Assembly (NCBI GenBank): GCA_964421575.1
Contig: CAYQXI010000070.1
Span: 1 to 7,036 of the forward strand
Reading direction: 5' to 3'
Length of the DNA: 7,036 bases
From: JAAOZN01 sp964421575
GTDB taxonomy: Archaea; Thermoproteota; Nitrososphaeria; Nitrososphaerales; JAAOZN01
Every line of letters starts with the position of its first letter. The first letter of the stretch is position 1. The position numbers were made by a program, and so were the translations under genes. The notes below the pieces were generated by a model that did not search any database, had not been told where the DNA came from, and saw nothing but the letters and a program-made list of their open reading frames with translations. Shown here in pieces: positions 6,118 to 7,036 of the stretch.

Positions 6118-6606
6118 TTATGTTAGCCCTATTTTCTGCTTTATTAGCGCTATCTCTTTCTCGAGCCTCTCAAATCTTTTGTCCATGTATTGTTTTAGGT
6201 CTTCTCTTAGAGCTCTGACCTCATCTCTCGTTGCTCTAATCTCAGCTATGGTTTCGTCTTGCTTCTTTAACATTGTTTTTATGTCGTCTCTTATCTCTAC
6301 GCCTACTGTCACTATTTTCGCTAGCTGTTCTAGGCTGAGTTGCTCCCTATATGCCTTCACATCCATTACTTCGCCATCGTAGCCTTCGACTATTACTTCG
6401 CTTACTTCAGCTAAAGGTGGTTTTTCGGATTTGGTGGTTTGTATGAACTGCTTTATTTTTTCTTCTTCTCCTTCGATTAGGATGATGAGGTCTTCTTCTA
6501 TGTTTGCTGCTTCGAAGCCTTTTAGGTTGTGTGCTCTGCTTAATAAGAATAGTCTGTAGCCTATGTCTTGGACTCTTCTGCCTTTGATTGTGATCTTGGT
6601 CTTCAC
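6118..6606 (-). CDS. Acylphosphatase-like domain with C-terminal coiled coil
   Basis: A 162-residue two-part protein. Residues 3-85 resemble acylphosphatase, a small enzyme hydrolysing acyl phosphates: KGRRVQDIGYR carries the catalytic Arg (R18), the Asn in GFEAAN (N35) takes the place of the catalytic Asn, and PPLAEVSEVIVE matches the late strand. Differences from the standard motif are D14 where VQG has Gly, and GFEAAN in place of GWVRN, so activity is uncertain. Residues 88-160 form a charged, heptad-like helix (EIRDDIKTMLKKQDETIAEI and on through RALREDLKQYMDKRFERLEK), very probably a coiled coil for oligomerisation. No signal or membrane segment. GTG is the only start, as TAA lies ten codons upstream; a TATA box 32 bases before it implies a leaderless mRNA. 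Its role is unknown; it lies upstream of the MNT-HEPN pair on the same strand but with a separate promoter. Confidence 0.85.
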   Translation of the reverse strand: MKTKITIKGRRVQDIGYRLFLLSRAHNLKGFEAANIEEDLIILIEGEEEKIKQFIQTTKSEKPPLAEVSEVIVEGYDGEVMDVKAYREQLSLEQLAKIVTVGVEIRDDIKTMLKKQDETIAEIRATRDEVRALREDLKQYMDKRFERLEKEIALIKQKIGLT

Positions 6607-6700
6607 GTTGTTTGGTTGTGGTTTGGTTGTTTTTTAAGGTTGTGGGGGTTGGTGGTTTGTGGTGCTTGGTGGTTGTTGTTTTCGTGGTTTGATGTAGACG
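6607..6700. other. G/T-rich tract with almost no C or A on the plus strand
   Basis: From 6607 to about 6682 the plus strand has one C (6665) and two A (6636-6637). The stretch is made of TTGG, TTGTGG and GGTGG units. GG runs at 6638, 6644, 6651, 6654 and 6661 could form a two-quartet G-quadruplex when single-stranded. It lies between two divergent promoters and is not expected inside either mRNA. I see no gene in it; minus-strand reading frames across it only encode low-complexity Thr/Lys/Pro/Gln. Confidence 0.6.
6631..6638 (-). promoter_or_regulatory. Putative TATA box of the acylphosphatase-like gene
   Basis: CTTAAAAA on the minus strand, the only A/T-rich block in a C/A-rich strand. Its centre is about 28 bases from the GTG at 6606, so the transcript would start at the start codon. 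Confidence 0.55.
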
Positions 6701-6714
6701 TTTTGTCCACAAGG

Positions 6715-6722
6715 CTTAAATA
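6715..6722 (+). promoter_or_regulatory. Putative TATA box of the secreted-protein gene
   Basis: CTTAAATA preceded by AAGG, which could serve as a BRE. Transcription should start near 6745, giving a leader of about 17 bases that contains the ribosome site. Confidence 0.55.
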
Positions 6723-6753
6723 TGTTTCTTATTAAATCCTCTCCTACGAAAAA

Positions 6754-6759
6754 GGTGAT
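6754..6759 (+). promoter_or_regulatory. Ribosome binding site GGTGAT
   Basis: GGTGAT lies two bases before the ATG at 6762 and eight before the in-frame ATG at 6768. By comparison with the M20 gene (six bases after GGTGAT), the second ATG may be the true start. Confidence 0.65.
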
Positions 6760-6761
6760 TG

Positions 6762-7036
6762 ATGAATATGAGTAGACTATTGTCTCTATACCCCTCTTCT
6801 CGAACCTCTAGTAAGGTTCTAGCTGTATTCCTGGTTGCAACACTGCTGCTCTCTGTAGCGCCGTTGATTCCACAGGCTTTCGCACAAAATACGGTAACGA
6901 TAAAGCTTGTGTCGAAGGCTCCTGACTATGTCGGACAGGGTCAGAGCGGCGTAGTACTAGCTACGATAGTGTTGGAGAGTAATTTCGCCACCGCCCTTAA
7001 TGAAGTTCATATTAAAAATATTGGTAGCACACCACA
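6762..7036 (+). CDS. Secreted protein, N-terminal part (continues past window)
   Basis: The first 91 codons of an exported protein. A basic N-region (RTSSK, residues 14-18) is followed by a hydrophobic core (VLAVFLVATLLLSVAPLI) and a cleavage site of the AxA type, AFA before QNTVTI at about residue 42, a standard Sec signal peptide. The start of the mature protein (TVTIKLVSKAPDYVGQGQSG, then a hydrophobic strand) looks like a beta-rich domain such as those in S-layer proteins or extracellular binding proteins, and the PDYVGQGQ segment suggests an Ig-like or solute-binding protein. Too little is visible to choose. TATA box and GGTGAT site upstream are good; ATG at 6768 is an alternative start two residues later. 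Divergent from the acylphosphatase-like gene. Confidence 0.85.
   Translation, partial: MNMSRLLSLYPSSRTSSKVLAVFLVATLLLSVAPLIPQAFAQNTVTIKLVSKAPDYVGQGQSGVVLATIVLESNFATALNEVHIKNIGSTP

Noticed and set aside
6407..6712. 101-codon Thr/Lys/His-rich minus-strand frame
   Set aside because: Low-complexity translation of the C/A-rich strand and a shifted frame of the acylphosphatase-like gene.
1..7036. tRNA, rRNA, CRISPR array or insertion sequence
   Set aside because: I saw no regularly spaced direct repeats, no cloverleaf with a TTC-loop consensus, no transposase frame and no terminal inverted repeats with target duplications.

Overview
The window looks like a piece of an archaeal chromosome, probably from the Thermoproteota/TACK side and plausibly a thermophile. 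Evidence is indirect. First genes of transcription units have an AT-rich TATA-like box about 30-39 bases upstream of the start and little or no 5' leader, whereas genes inside operons or with a longer leader carry a GGTGA-type ribosome binding site. TTG and GTG starts are common. The gene content (DUF711/UPF0210 with an ACT protein, MNT-HEPN pair, acylphosphatase-like coiled-coil protein) fits archaea. The species cannot be named from the sequence alone.

Layout. 1-882 (-): thioredoxin reductase, missing only its C-terminal tip at the window edge. 1109-1732 (+): glyoxalase II-like metallo-beta-lactamase hydrolase, divergent from trxB. 1729-3102 (-) and 3105-3383 (-): a tight two-gene operon of an ACT-domain protein followed by a DUF711 'PFL-family' protein; its last stop codon overlaps the stop codon of the hydrolase in one CTAG. 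3485-3859 and 3884-5161 (+): a divergent operon with an unrecognised 124-residue protein and an M20 metallopeptidase/deacylase with all metal ligands. 5198-5627 and 5624-6019 (-): a HEPN (HepT-like) and MNT (MntA-like) toxin-antitoxin pair, both apparently damaged, by a +1 frameshift and an in-frame amber codon. 6118-6606 (-): an acylphosphatase-like domain joined to a coiled coil. 6762-7036 (+): the first 91 codons of a secreted protein with a clear signal peptide. Every gap between genes is shorter than 300 bases.

The left two thirds is ordinary metabolic and redox chromosome: thiol redox (trxB), thioester hydrolysis (hydrolase), a conserved ACT/DUF711 pair of unknown role and an amide hydrolase. 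The right third is more accessory-like, with the toxin-antitoxin remnant, the acylphosphatase-like protein and the exported protein. I see no convincing new system. The best leads are the double lesion in the MNT-HEPN pair, the acylphosphatase/coiled-coil fusion, and a 150-base intergenic segment open on both strands between trxB and the hydrolase.
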